A stretch of 64,000 bases of DNA from Istiophorus platypterus. Its lineage: Eukaryota > Chordata > Actinopteri > Istiophoriformes > Istiophoridae. A program made the position numbers and the translations under genes. The stretch covers positions 3,601,001 to 3,665,000 of the forward strand of contig CM029122.1 of NCBI GenBank assembly GCA_016859345.1. The letters are read 5' to 3'. Below are positions 24,701-34,427 of this stretch, one piece after another. The notes beneath the pieces were generated by a model. The model made no database searches. It saw nothing but the letters and a program-made list of their open reading frames with translations, and was not told where the DNA came from. Position 1 is the first letter of the stretch, and each line of letters begins with the position of its first letter.

Positions 24701-25245
24701 CTTTTTTTGGTCTTAAATAAAAACAAATACATGAATAAATTCCATCTCAGAGAAATAGTAATGAAAATCCGTAATGTGCCAGAGTCAGTGGTATGTTCAA
24801 AAACTGCGCATTTACTTTTCTAATAAACTTTCATTCGCTGTGTTTCGTTTCGCTTTGAGCTCGGAAAACCGGTCACTTTTAAATGTATCTAAACCTTTAA
24901 CTAAATTTGGACAAACTGAGGCTGTTGCAAAGAAAATGTAGTCAAGTTTCCACCGTGCGTTTCACTGATGTTTTCTTCATTCCTCAGCGGGTCGAGTTTT
25001 ATCACATAAAGGGAAGAATTTCCCTGTTGACTGGTGATACTGGTCCTGTACTGGTTTTTACCCTCCACACCAGTCAACAGCTGGGGCTGGAGGTGCAGAT
25101 ACCAGAGGACGTTAACTATTCTTCTTTTCTGTTTTCATGCTTTCCTCTGCGGACCAGGAGCCCCCCAGACACTGACCCCTCCCAACACACACACACACAC
25201 ACACACACCCCCCCACACACTTTGCCACCACTGAAGTGCCCCTGA
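18652..25245 (+). CDS. ColQ-like collagen (acetylcholinesterase collagenic tail-like), 14 coding exons
   Basis: In the family, ColQ trimers bind cholinesterase tetramers through a proline-rich attachment domain (PRAD) and anchor them in basal lamina. Predicted exons are 18652-18727, 19059-19150, 19385-19426, 19633-19659, 19773-19844, 20217-20282, 21181-21207, 21333-21377, 21495-21530, 21667-21747, 22391-22487, 22980-23089, 24004-24123 and 24988-25245, giving 382 residues. In order: signal peptide (1 to about 22), PRAD-like Cys37 plus IPPPLPPPMFPP, Gly-X-Y repeats about 65-237 with two breaks, CPC at 240-242, then an IFLADGERQMRRL segment aligning with ColQ [13 protein letters not shown]. Human ColQ has 455 residues and a C-terminal Cys-rich domain that is absent here. 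An alternative is another short collagen, but PRAD, CxC and the following segment together favour ColQ. No symbol is given because it is probably a paralogue, not colq itself. Confidence 0.75.
19059..19150 (+). CDS. ColQ-like exon encoding the proline-rich attachment segment
   Basis: Encodes RRCVLFIPPPLPPPMFPPIG at residues 35-54. ColQ PRAD reads CCLLTPPPPPLFPPPFF in human, so the hydrophobic-proline pattern is kept but there is only one Cys instead of two. Confidence 0.75.
19385..19426 (+). CDS. ColQ-like exon, start of collagen domain
   Basis: 14 codons: VDITEHIT then GPKGDK, the first two Gly-X-Y triplets. Confidence 0.75.
19633..19659 (+). CDS. ColQ-like collagen exon (27 bp)
   Basis: GCRGLRGPK, three triplets with a cysteine in an X position. 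27 bp is a multiple of the 9-bp collagen unit. Confidence 0.7.
19773..19844 (+). CDS. ColQ-like collagen exon (72 bp)
   Basis: Eight uninterrupted Gly-X-Y triplets, GRPGATGPEGEPGTRG and onwards, with donor GTCAAA. Confidence 0.8.
20217..20282 (+). CDS. ColQ-like collagen exon (66 bp)
   Basis: Seven triplets starting GEKGYRGWRGLYGD, then an extra Lys (GMIK), a one-residue break in the triplet register. Basic and aromatic residues are unusually frequent for collagen. Confidence 0.75.
21181..21207 (+). CDS. ColQ-like collagen exon (27 bp)
   Basis: GRKGAKGLK, a basic stretch comparable to the heparin-binding sites of ColQ. Confidence 0.7.
21333..21377 (+). CDS. ColQ-like collagen exon (45 bp)
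   Basis: GDKGVKGIRGGRGET, five triplets, again strongly basic. Confidence 0.75.
21495..21530 (+). CDS. ColQ-like collagen exon (36 bp)
   Basis: GERGVAGATGEK, four triplets. Confidence 0.75.
21667..21747 (+). CDS. ColQ-like collagen exon (81 bp)
   Basis: Nine triplets, GDPGLWGDRGQRGEQGPRG and onwards, ending GTM at donor GTGAGT. Confidence 0.8.
22391..22487 (+). CDS. ColQ-like collagen exon (97 bp)
   Basis: GTRGSRGSPGEPGLSGPAGR and onwards, 32 codons plus one base. It leads into a break equivalent to the GQLIM interruption of human ColQ. Confidence 0.8.
22980..23089 (+). CDS. ColQ-like exon with end of triple helix and CPC motif
   Basis: YILP, then GLQGDAGDPGPS, then ATCPC at residues 238-242. 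Human ColQ has GRCLC at this point, where the cysteines link the three chains. The donor GTCAGT at 23090 was chosen because it keeps phase 0 to the next exon. Confidence 0.7.
23330..23800. repeat. Dispersed teleost repeat (ACTTTTACTTGTAATAG type)
   Basis: An imperfect run of TACTT/ACTTTTAC motifs ends in GAAGCAAAAGATCTGAGTTC and TTCTTCCATCACTG. I recognise this pattern as a very common teleost interspersed repeat. It lies in an intron of the ColQ-like gene. Confidence 0.5.
24004..24123 (+). CDS. ColQ-like exon, C-terminal trimerisation-like segment
   Basis: 40 codons. IFLADGERQMRRLRAENVMV and LRTDRRALYIYS align with human ColQ [20 protein letters not shown] and FRRDQRSLYFKD. This is the strongest match outside the collagen repeat. 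Confidence 0.8.
24437..24523. repeat. Dispersed teleost repeat fragment (CTAATAAACTG type)
   Basis: GAGGGAGGATTTATTAAAAG then TTGCATTAGTT and CCTAATAAACTG closely resemble 59981-60072 in this window, so this is a shared dispersed repeat. Confidence 0.5.
24988..25245 (+). CDS. ColQ-like last coding exon with low-complexity tail
   Basis: After a good acceptor (TTCATTCCTCAG) the frame encodes RVEFYHIKGRISLLTG and runs 85 residues to a stop at 25243. The last 24 or so residues are read from a CA microsatellite (alternating His-Thr) and a C-rich tract. Only two cysteines occur, so the ColQ Cys-rich domain is not encoded. A donor-like GTGATA inside the exon could remove the tail, but I found no suitable downstream exon. 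Confidence 0.5.
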   Translation, partial: RVEFYHIKGRISLLTGDTGPVLVFTLHTSQQLGLEVQIPEDVNYSSFLFSCFPLRTRSPPDTDPSQHTHTHTHTPPHTLPPLKCP

Positions 25246-25545
25246 GCAGGGCACTTCCTCTGACTTAATCCAGTTTGGCTGCTCAGATCGTGGTTTTACT
25301 GGACCTCTGGACTCCAGGTGCAAATGTGTTTAACTGTCTCAGTGTTGATGAAAAACACTTCATTAATATTGAATTGTAATTTGTACATATTTCAGTCCAA
25401 ACTGCAGCATTAACTGTATTTTTGTTTTCCCCTGTAATGTTTTCCTCATGTTCATAGTTTAAGATCATGAATGTGGGAAACGTTATTTATTCTGAATATA
25501 AACTGTCACTGCTGCATTGATTGATCTGGCTCCTACAAAAAGATC

Positions 25546-25551
25546 AATAAA
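25546..25551 (+). terminator. Candidate poly(A) signal of the ColQ-like gene
   Basis: AATAAA 300 bases after the predicted stop, followed within about 30 bases by TG-rich sequence. Confidence 0.5.
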
Positions 25552-25570
25552 ATAATCACGTCACTGTCGT

Positions 25571-28081
25571 CAGACTGTGGTTTGAATCATTTATTCACCT
25601 TTTTGACTTCTGATTTTTCTAACAATCTTTTCCTCCAGTTACATTCTCAATGCAGCACTTTTTACAACCAGAATATTACGTAAGTAAATGATCTGAGAGT
25701 TTCCTCCACCGCTGGACCACAGATGGAGGAAAACGTAGGTCTGTAGTTACAATGTTGATCTGTGGCTCAACTGTAATCTCCTAAACTTAAAGGCCAATTC
25801 ACCCAAAGCGATTCCGATACAAGGGCAGAGCTTGGACCGGACCTTTCATATTCATATTTATTTGTCCCTCCATCATCTTTGCTTCTTCTTCTTCTTCTTT
25901 TTTTTTAAGATGGCTCTGACAGTAGGTGGCAACCTTCCAGAAACTCAGCATGACGGAGGTAAATAAAACAAAAGAAGAAGAAGAAGCTGTAACTACCTGC
26001 ACCTGCTGCAGGTGAAGAGACACCTGAAAACAACAGGTTCATCTTTGTTAGAAAAACCAGAACTAAAGTACTTTAATTCTCTCCAGATTTTTGATTTTTT
26101 ACATTTTTTCAGCCAGTTTTCATTCGCGTTGGATTTAATCTTTGAGCTGGTGAAGTTTTGGAGAAGGTTCGACGTTTGTTTTGGTTTTTTTTCTCCTGTT
26201 CCTCTTTCACATCAAGCCAAAGCAGTGAGTCTTGTTCCTTTTTTTTATGCAGTTGCTCAACAGTTGGTTTCTCAGTTTTCCCGGACTGAAAAAAGTAGCA
26301 CATCACTTTTGACACTTTGGGATAATGTCACATTAAACCTAGTGTTCTCTTAGATGAACTGATACAAACTTTTATATGACACAGGTGTAATGTTGATGTT
26401 TCAGTGAGTTAATGTTGGCCACAACTTGAGACCTGTTGTTTCTCTAGTTCTCTCCCAGCAGTTCCTCTCTGATATGTACCAGTGGATGTACTGACAAGTC
26501 TTGGTGATTTACTTTGATAAGGAAAACTTAGAAATGTGAAGATTCTCAGGTAGATTTCTGGATGTTTTCTGAGATGCTTTTAAAATATAATGACTTCCTC
26601 ATAAGGTCAAGTCACACTGGTTCTAAAAACATCTGTACCATTTCTGTCTGTCTCTGTGAGTTATGACTGGTAGATTTATTTATTACTCATTGCAGCATTT
26701 TTACACCCTCTTCTCACTTTCGGCATGAGTCATATGCATCACAGTTTCTCCAGAAAACACCTGAGTGGATGTTACCAGAATATTACCTGTCTGTTTTGTG
26801 CCACTCGGATCAGCTGCTCTAGTTTGACTCATCCCTTCGTGGCTTGGAGCTGCTCCAGTCTCTGGTCTGGACTTGATTCTTGTAACAACTACAGCTTCCA
26901 CTTTTGTTTTTCCTGCTGGTTCATCTGCATCTTGGTCCACATTAGTCAGGTTGCTGTGTTTCTGGTCCCCTTGGTCAGCACCAGTTTTGGCATTAGATAG
27001 TGTGACAAACCCGAGAGCCTCTTGTTAATGTCAGATCTTGGGACAGTATTTATTTTCTTATTTACATATTTAATGAATCTTATACACTCTACAAAAATAT
27101 GGATAATCCTGATAATTTATTCATGTATTTAAACTGACTCAACAAACCTAAACAACATGGTGGAGTGTCACTTTTATGTTGTACTCCAGCAACATTATAA
27201 TTTTAACTGGTGTAACTCAGTGTTGGAGCCTGACTATGCAATATTGAACAGGTGATATTTGTACTTGAATATTCTTGGCCTGGATTTAGGTTTAGATTCT
27301 CCATAAATCAACTCCGTCGTCCAGCCGATATTATCTTTTATCTCCTTTTGCAATGATGCTCCTGTGCTTTTCCTACTTTGACAAGTCAAAATGCTAGAAA
27401 CATTTTCTCTGTGTGGCCTTGACGGTGGTTTGATATTCTCACTGAGAACTCTCTATTTCTGCTTTTAGATGCTGAAGCACTGCCCCCTGCACTGCCCCTC
27501 ATATAACATAATTGCTAATTGGTTTTGTTTTGAAATATTTTATTTAGAATAAGCGTCTGGGCAAGGAGACATGAGAGAGTCCTGGTTTCCGGTGCTTCCC
27601 CCAAGTCTTTGTGAGACAGATGGAAAGCAGTGAGTTCTAACCTTTTAATTTTTCTAAAATTGCATCATTCACTTCATATGATCCCTTAAAGTCAGTTTGT
27701 TTTTGAACCTACCGATTCACTACTTTGCACCTTTTTAAAATTTCTGTCACACTTCACAAGTTGTGTTGTAGTTTTTTTTTTTTTTAAGTTTGAGCCCCTT
27801 GTTTTGTTCACTTTTTCTTTATCCTAAATATGGATTTGAAATCAAAATATAACACAAATAATTTTTTGAAAAACAAGGCAACGTCCGTTTTTGTGTTGTT
27901 TCCCAGACCTCAACCTAGATAAAAGCCAATGTTAATCATTGCTACAACTTATGATGGTGAAAGCATGATTTCTCCAATTTAATTTGAAGGCAGTAACAGT
28001 TTCATATTCACAGAGAGCCGAGCATGTTTCTAGTGTGGTGTGTATTTATTTTGTGTATATATTAATTTTTTTTTTTTTTTT
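25571..28081. other. Intergenic region, no gene seen
   Basis: AT-rich sequence with T-runs (28066-28081) and no spliceable or conserved open frame that I recognise. Cys-rich ColQ-type sequence was looked for here and not found. Confidence 0.5.
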
Positions 28082-28397
28082 GGTTTAATATGATGCACAG
28101 TGAGCTGCTGAATTCAACCTCAGGCATCACAGGAAGTTTCAAGACGCTCAAACATACCTGAAATCCATCCTTCAAACTTCCTCAGACCCCCCTTGAACCC
28201 TGGTCATGTAAAAACTCCGGAATCTGCACTTCGGTTTTCCCGTTTATTTTGAATGCAAACAGCAGGTTTGACACCAGTAACAGCCGCGTGCTCTGCCGGG
28301 GGTCCCTCGAGCAAAAGACATTTTCAAGACATTGATCCATTTTGTATTTTTCGCTTTTTTTATGTTTCGTTTTATTTTGTTTCTTTAAAACCGCGTG
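28082..28397. repeat. Duplicated block A (first copy)
   Basis: 316 bases identical by eye to 30386-30701. No coding content is recognised. It carries an AAAATAAA-type signal on the minus strand. Confidence 0.85.
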
Positions 28398-29706
28398 GAA
28401 ACGAGTTTTCTGCCTGATTTACAGATTGTTTTTCCTTTTTTTTAGCGTGGGAACCTCTAAGCACTTTAGGTTAATGTCAGCAGTGTCAGAACGTAGTGAA
28501 AAAATCCCATCTGGGCACATTTCCAACAGCTCATCATGTCAGATGAACAGTCCAAAAGTCAAAGGTTTTAATTTAGCAATACAGATGTGTCTAGTTTTTT
28601 TTGGTTTTTTTTGGCTTTTTGCTTCAAAAAAAAAAAAAAATCTTAAAGCTTAATAACATTAAACTTGCTGAAGAATAGTTTCTTTTGTCGGCGGGCCGGT
28701 CGTTCCAGATCTAAATAAAGCCTGAAATCAGATGGAATTTGGCTAAAACCCCATGAATGTAAACCGTGTCTCATGTCTATAAAAAAATGCGTCTACTTGA
28801 GTGGAGGCTGGTTTAGGTAGCAGCAGAAATCAGGCAAACCAGCAAGAAATGATTAAGAAATATTAAGCAATAGGAAGCGATTACTGGATAATGTAGAGCA
28901 TGAGGGCTGCAAATACATTTCCATAACATCAATAGAAGCTACGATGATCAAAATTTTAAAAAAAAAATACCAAGCATGAAACGTGAGGTTTGATGCTTTT
29001 CTCTCTCATACATGACAATGTGAACATCTTTGGGTTTTTGGACGAAACAGACATCTAACCAACGTGACGATGGGCTGTGGGGAAAAAATAGCAGTATTTC
29101 TCACCTTTACTGGCCATTTTACAGACAAATATAATCAAGAAACAATGCGTACAGATTAATAGACAATAAAAATGAACTGTTAGTTGCCTTCCAGTTGCAG
29201 GTCTTGGCGGCAGAACTTGACGGGGGAGACTCCTGCAACTGCGTAGGCTGTCTGCCATGAAGTCGTCTCTGATGCTGCCTGAGGGGGCGCTGAGTTAAAA
29301 AAAAGAAAGAAAAAGGAGTAAAATCGTGCCTGCAGTGGCTTTAGGTGTTGGTAAGCAGGTTGTACAGCTTGTTCTATCACAGGCCTAGCCGTGATGATTC
29401 TACCGAGGAATTAAGGCCTAAAGCAATAGCAAGTTCTCTGGCTGACTGTCATTTCTAACCCGTGTTAACTTCTCAACTTGTTTTCCCTTGACTCCTCCTA
29501 GGTTTGCTCAGTAATAGGACTTATTTTTTCTTTTTTCTTCTCTTATTTCTAAGATCAACCACAAATGGCAGTGTGAATGCGTAAACCTAAACTCCAGACT
29601 TTGGAAAAAAAATTAAAACCCTCTGGTGGCATCATCCAAAATAAAAGCTCTACCGAGATGCAATGTCACTACACAGATGTGCCTGATTCGAGCATTTTGT
29701 TTTCTT
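28398..29706. repeat. Duplicated block B (first copy)
   Basis: Corresponds to 31448-32864. The first 200 or so bases from about 28449 are identical to the second copy; beyond that the copies differ by many one- and two-base indels and substitutions. It contains a MITE-like element at about 28903-29187. Confidence 0.8.
28903..29187. mobile_element. MITE-like element (GGGCTGCAA ends), copy 1
   Basis: It starts AGGGCTGCAAAT and ends TGTTAGTTGC, so the termini are inverted. The interior (CATACATGACA, ACATCTTTGGGTTTT, a degenerate ATTAATAGACAATAAAAATG) matches a very common teleost repeat. Other copies are at 32053-32347, 39035-39358, 43525-43792 and probably 45196-45510. Confidence 0.65.
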
Positions 29707-29712
29707 ACGCGT

Positions 29713-30385
29713 GTTTGTTTGAGTGTTGCCTGAATGAACCTTCAATCACGTCGGCCTGTGATTGTTCCCTGCAGGTGAAAGGGCGCAGAAAAAGTTTTCT
29801 GAAGAATCCTCCTTCCGACAAATCTCCTAAGCGAACCGTTCGGTGTAACCGCGTAAATATTTTTAACACCAGAATTATCCCATTGGTAGAATCAGTACTT
29901 GACGCGATTGCCGTTAACATTAACCAAATAATAGCATTTTGCAGTCATTAACAATTTACTGGTCGGTAAGTATTTATGTCAGCGAATAATTTTAACCTGG
30001 TGACTGCGGGAATTAAAATGAAGGCAGATCTAAGTTCAACTGCGCAAAGTGTAAAATAACAAACAAAAAGCAAACCCCTATGACAAGGCGGCACCTGGCC
30101 TCTGCGTCGGCCTGACCTGGGCGCAGTTATTTCTCTGGGGCCACCAAGCCCGGTGTTTATCACGACCTGGGCGTGAAGAGAAACTTTGGCGGAGCAACCG
30201 GAATCGATGCTACTGTGTGCCGCCACCGACGGTTCATACTTTCTCCTGCCTCCCCGGCTGGAGCGGCGGTTTCTTACATCTAAAAATAACAGGAGATAAA
30301 TTACCCCGTAAGTCTGAGATTGGTTCCTGATCTCGCTTCGAATAGGTACATCTTACTTTCCAGAAATTACAGTTTTTTTTTTGTG
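29713..30385. repeat. Duplicated block C (first copy)
   Basis: Corresponds to 30702-31400, sharing GAGTGTTGCCT, CCTTCCGACAAATCTC and AAGTGTAAAATAACAAACAA, but with dense small indels. Confidence 0.75.
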
Positions 30386-30701
30386 GGTTTAATATGATGC
30401 ACAGTGAGCTGCTGAATTCAACCTCAGGCATCACAGGAAGTTTCAAGACGCTCAAACATACCTGAAATCCATCCTTCAAACTTCCTCAGACCCCCCTTGA
30501 ACCCTGGTCATGTAAAAACTCCGGAATCTGCACTTCGGTTTTCCCGTTTATTTTGAATGCAAACAGCAGGTTTGACACCAGTAACAGCCGCGTGCTCTGC
30601 CGGGGGTCCCTCGAGCAAAAGACATTTTCAAGACATTGATCCATTTTGTATTTTTCGCTTTTTTTATGTTTCGTTTTATTTTGTTTCTTTAAAACCGCGT
30701 G
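30386..30701. repeat. Duplicated block A' (second copy)
   Basis: 316 bases identical by eye to 28082-28397, but with different neighbours on both sides. Confidence 0.85.
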
Positions 30702-31400
30702 TTGTTCTCGAGTGTTGCCTAGATGAACCTTGATGCGTCGGCCTCATGATTGTTCCCCTGCAGGTCAGAGGGCATAGGAAAGGACTTTTCTACCAGAGGA
30801 ATCCTCCCTTCCGACAAATCTCACACAAAACAGACACGTTTGATGTGAAAACGCATTGAAATCATTTTGTTTACCAGAATTATACATTAAAATTAAATCA
30901 GTACTTCGAAAACATGATTGCACGTGAAAAAAAACATTAATAGGGCAGTAATATAACATTTTTGGCGTCTGTGCTGTTGCACTGGTGGTAAGTGACATGT
31001 CATGCAGATAATTTTAACCTAGTGACTGCGAGAGATTAGAAACAGGAAGCAGATCTAAGTTCAGCTGCACATAAAGTGTAAAATAACAAACAAAAACAAA
31101 CCTATGACAAGGAAACGCTACAGCCTCCTGTCAGCTGACCTAGACAGTTATTTCTCTGAGACCACAGACGGTGTTTATGCGACTGGAGGCGTGAGGGGGA
31201 AGCTTGGGCGGAGCAGCCGGAGATCCGAGCTGCTCTTGTGACCGCCGCCGCCACCGACCGGTTCCAGCTCACACCTCTGCCTCACCGGCTGGGACGACGG
31301 TTTTCAAACACATCGCTAAAATAACCAGAATCGTACCCGTCGTCTGAAGTTGGTTCCTCGATCCTAAACTGAATCGTGCATCTTACTTTCCAAGTGCCAG
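30702..31400. repeat. Duplicated block C' (second copy)
   Basis: Noisy copy of 29713-30385, here following A' instead of B. Confidence 0.75.
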
Positions 31401-31447
31401 TTTTTTTTTTTTTTTTGTTTTGTTTTTTTGTTTTTTCTGGAGCCGCC

Positions 31448-32864
31448 TGGAAACAGTTTTCTCTTTAGTTTACAGATTGTTTTTCCTTTTTTTTAGCGTG
31501 GGAACCTCTAAGCACTTTAGGTTAATGTCAGCAGTGTCAGAACGTAGTTTTTCTCTTTAGTTTACAGATTGTTTTTCCTTTTTTTTAGCGTGGGAACCTC
31601 TAAGCACTTTAGGTTAATGTCAGCAGTGTCAGAACGTAGTGAAAAAATCCCATCTGGGCACATTTCCAACAGCTCATCATGTCAGATGAACAGTCCAAAA
31701 GTCAAAGGTTTTAATTTAGCAATACAGATGTGTCTAGTTTTTTTTGGTTTTTTTTGGCTTTTTGCTGCAAAAAAAAAAAAAAAATATTAAAGCTTAATAA
31801 CATTAAAAAATAGAAGAATAGTTTTTTTCAGTCCAGGCCAGTCCGTTCAGATCTAAATAAAAGCCTGAAATCCGTTTTCAAATTTGGCTAAAACTTATGA
31901 ATGTGGCTCGTGTCCCTCATGTTCATAAAAAATACGTCTCGCAGTGGAGGAGGCTGGGTTTTAAATTTACAACAGCAGAAATCAAGGCAAACAACAGAAA
32001 TGATTAAGAAATATTAAGCAATAAGGAACGATTACTGGATAATGTAGAGCATGAGGGCTGCAAATAGAGCTGTAACATCAATAGAAATGTTTTGATGATC
32101 AAATTTTTTAAAAGAAAAAATGCCAAACATGAACGTGAGGGTTTGATACTTTTCTCTCTCATACATGACAGTAAACTGAACATCTTTGGGTTTTGGACGA
32201 AACCAGACATCTGACGACGTGACCGTGGGCTGTGGGGAAAAATACGGTATTTCTCACTATTTACTGACGTTTTACAGACAAAATGCATAATCAAGAAAAC
32301 AATCGGCAGATTAATAGACAATAAAAATGAACTGTTAGTTGCAGCCCCAGTTGCAGATGTAAAGAACTTAACGGGAGACTCCTGCAACTGCATGCGGCTG
32401 TCTGCCATGGCGTCGTCTCTGATGCTGCCCCTGAGGGGCGCTAGAGTTAAAAAGAAAGAAAAAAGAGGGTAAAATCGTGCCTGCAGTGGCTTTAGGTGTT
32501 GGTAAACAATTGTACCTCGGCTTGTTCTAATACGAGCTGTCGTGATGATTCACGAGGAATTAAGGCCTAAAGCAGTAGCAAGTTCTCCTGGCTGACATGT
32601 GTCATTCTAACCCGTGTTAACTTCTGCTTGTTTTCCCACATCAGCTCCTCCTAGGTTTGCTCCGTATTAGGACTTATTTTTTTCTTTTTTCTTCTCTTGG
32701 CTATAGGATCTGACCTAGATGGCAGTGTGTGAATCGTAAACCTAAACTCCGGGCTTTGGAAAAAAAATTCAGAAACCCTCACTGGTGGCATCATCCAAGG
32801 TAAAGCCTCTGCGGGATGCAATGTCACTACACAGATGTGCACGGTTCGAGCATTTTGTTTTCTT
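31448..32864. repeat. Duplicated block B' (second copy) with internal tandem repeat
   Basis: Copy of 28398-29706. A 92-base unit (31457-31548) is repeated at once (31549-31640) and occurs only once in block B. Confidence 0.8.
32053..32347. mobile_element. MITE-like element (GGGCTGCAA ends), copy 2
   Basis: Runs from AGGGCTGCAAAT to TTAGTTGCAGCCCC with better-preserved inverted ends than its partner at 28903-29187. It lies inside block B', so it was carried by the duplication. Confidence 0.7.
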
Positions 32865-32885
32865 TAAATCTATTTTCTTTTTCAG

Positions 32886-33129
32886 GCACTTGTTCCCTGG
32901 GGCTACTCTGATCACTGCCGACACTACGTGGATGCTAACACCTGACGAGCAAAGCGATTGACCAGGTCAAGACCAAGTGACTGACTAGCATATTGAAGAA
33001 GACCTTTCCACTACCAGACAGAGTTGGTTGCAACTGTAACTACTGTTGCTGCTTGGTCTACTAACATCCGACTGCAAAGCCGACCGACTCGCCGGCGGAT
33101 AAACGGAGCAGAGTCTGTTTTAAAACAAG
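32886..33129 (+). other. Exon-like segment with strong splice signals, function unknown
   Basis: A pyrimidine-rich acceptor (ATTTTCTTTTTCAG) and a consensus donor (CAAG before GTGAGA) bracket 244 bases that are less AT-rich than their surroundings. One frame opens with HLFPGATLITADTTWMLTPD and stops soon after. The others stop quickly, so it may be a non-coding RNA exon or chance. Confidence 0.3.
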
Positions 33130-34427
33130 GTGAGAATCAAGTCTGTCATGAAAATGGGGAAGTTTGGTTTGACGTCGCTGGGTGACTGACTGACCGACCG
33201 ACCGACCAAGTGACTGACTGACACGCAAAGGCTGAGCTCAGACTACAGGAGGCCCCGGTTGAGCCCAGATAATTCCAATCCAACCGATATTGAACAAATT
33301 TAAATCCGGATAGGGTCCTTCGGACATGCTGAGAGGAAGGGAGGCAAGGTCTGGAAACTTCACAGAGGGAAGGGAAGACATGCGAGTAACTTGACGTATA
33401 CTTCCCTCTGGCATGATAATCGGAATAATCTCCTTTAACACAATTTGGTTTCAAAACCGGTTCGGATTTTTATAAACACCTGTAATCTGAGCACAACCTT
33501 ACGGGATGATTCTCCACCTGATTTACAGGAAGTATTTGTAAAATCAGTGTCCATTTAAGAAACAAATCTTACCCCCCCCCCCAAGAGTCACCAACCAATC
33601 AGCCACAAAGCTCTAAATATAAAGAAACATCTTTAGATCAAGTGGTCTAAGTATAAACTCAGTGGATCTGGCCGTTCTTCTTAGTTTTGTAACCAGGTCA
33701 ACAGACACATTTTGAGAATACAGACCCACGTCCAGTCAAACTCATTCTCTTCTGACACTTCTTAAAAACTTAAAATAATTATAATAACAATATCTTTCCA
33801 GTATTAAATAATCTTATATAAAAACACACACAAAAAAAGTTTGAAATAGATGGCAATGCTCCCTCTAAGAGTGCTGCCCCCTAACCCCCCCCAAAAAAAA
33901 CATTTCTATACACATCGTCTCACTTTTGCATCCTTCCGTCAATCCCTTCCATCCCTTCATCGGTAACGTTCGTTCCATTGCCACGGCTCCATTCAGTACC
34001 AGTTATTTTGCAGCAAATTGTCTCTGTTGCCATTGTCGCTCAAGTCTTGTCATTTTGTATATTTTCAATGCAAAGCTGCACAGACATTGTGAAAAAAGCT
34101 TGATAGGTGATTTTTTTTTTCCGGCTCGCTTGTATACAGATATATATACATATATTTATATATATATGTATATATATATATTCTCATGTCATTGGATTAA
34201 ACATGTATTGGTAATGATAGTAATAATGAGGATATAGGAACAATCATAATCTGAGATTAAGGATAGGAAACAGGGCTTGCTACTTGCTCGGAGATCCAGG
34301 GGTGGATGCTTTAGGATGAAGAGGGACAGACAAGTCAAGACAGACATTGATTATTTCTTCTCCGCGGAAACGAAGAGACCTAAATAGTCTGTTCAGTTCA
34401 TTAGGCTCCTCGCATTGTCCTTGCTCC
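33130..34427 (-). other. Probable RAPH1 3' UTR and flanking sequence
   Basis: This follows the RAPH1 stop on the minus strand. It holds a GACT/GACC tandem stretch (33181-33222) and an AT-rich tract (34138-34182). I found no minus-strand AATAAA until about 30672, inside the duplicated block, so the true 3' end cannot be set. Confidence 0.4.

Noticed and set aside
26701..27000. A Cys-containing open frame that might be the missing ColQ Cys-rich domain
   Set aside because: Cysteine spacing and neighbouring residues do not match the ColQ C-terminal domain, and it lies beyond the probable poly(A) signal.
33181..33222. GACT/GACC tandem units considered as a CRISPR-like array
   Set aside because: Units are four bases long with no spacers; this is a simple repeat in a vertebrate genome.
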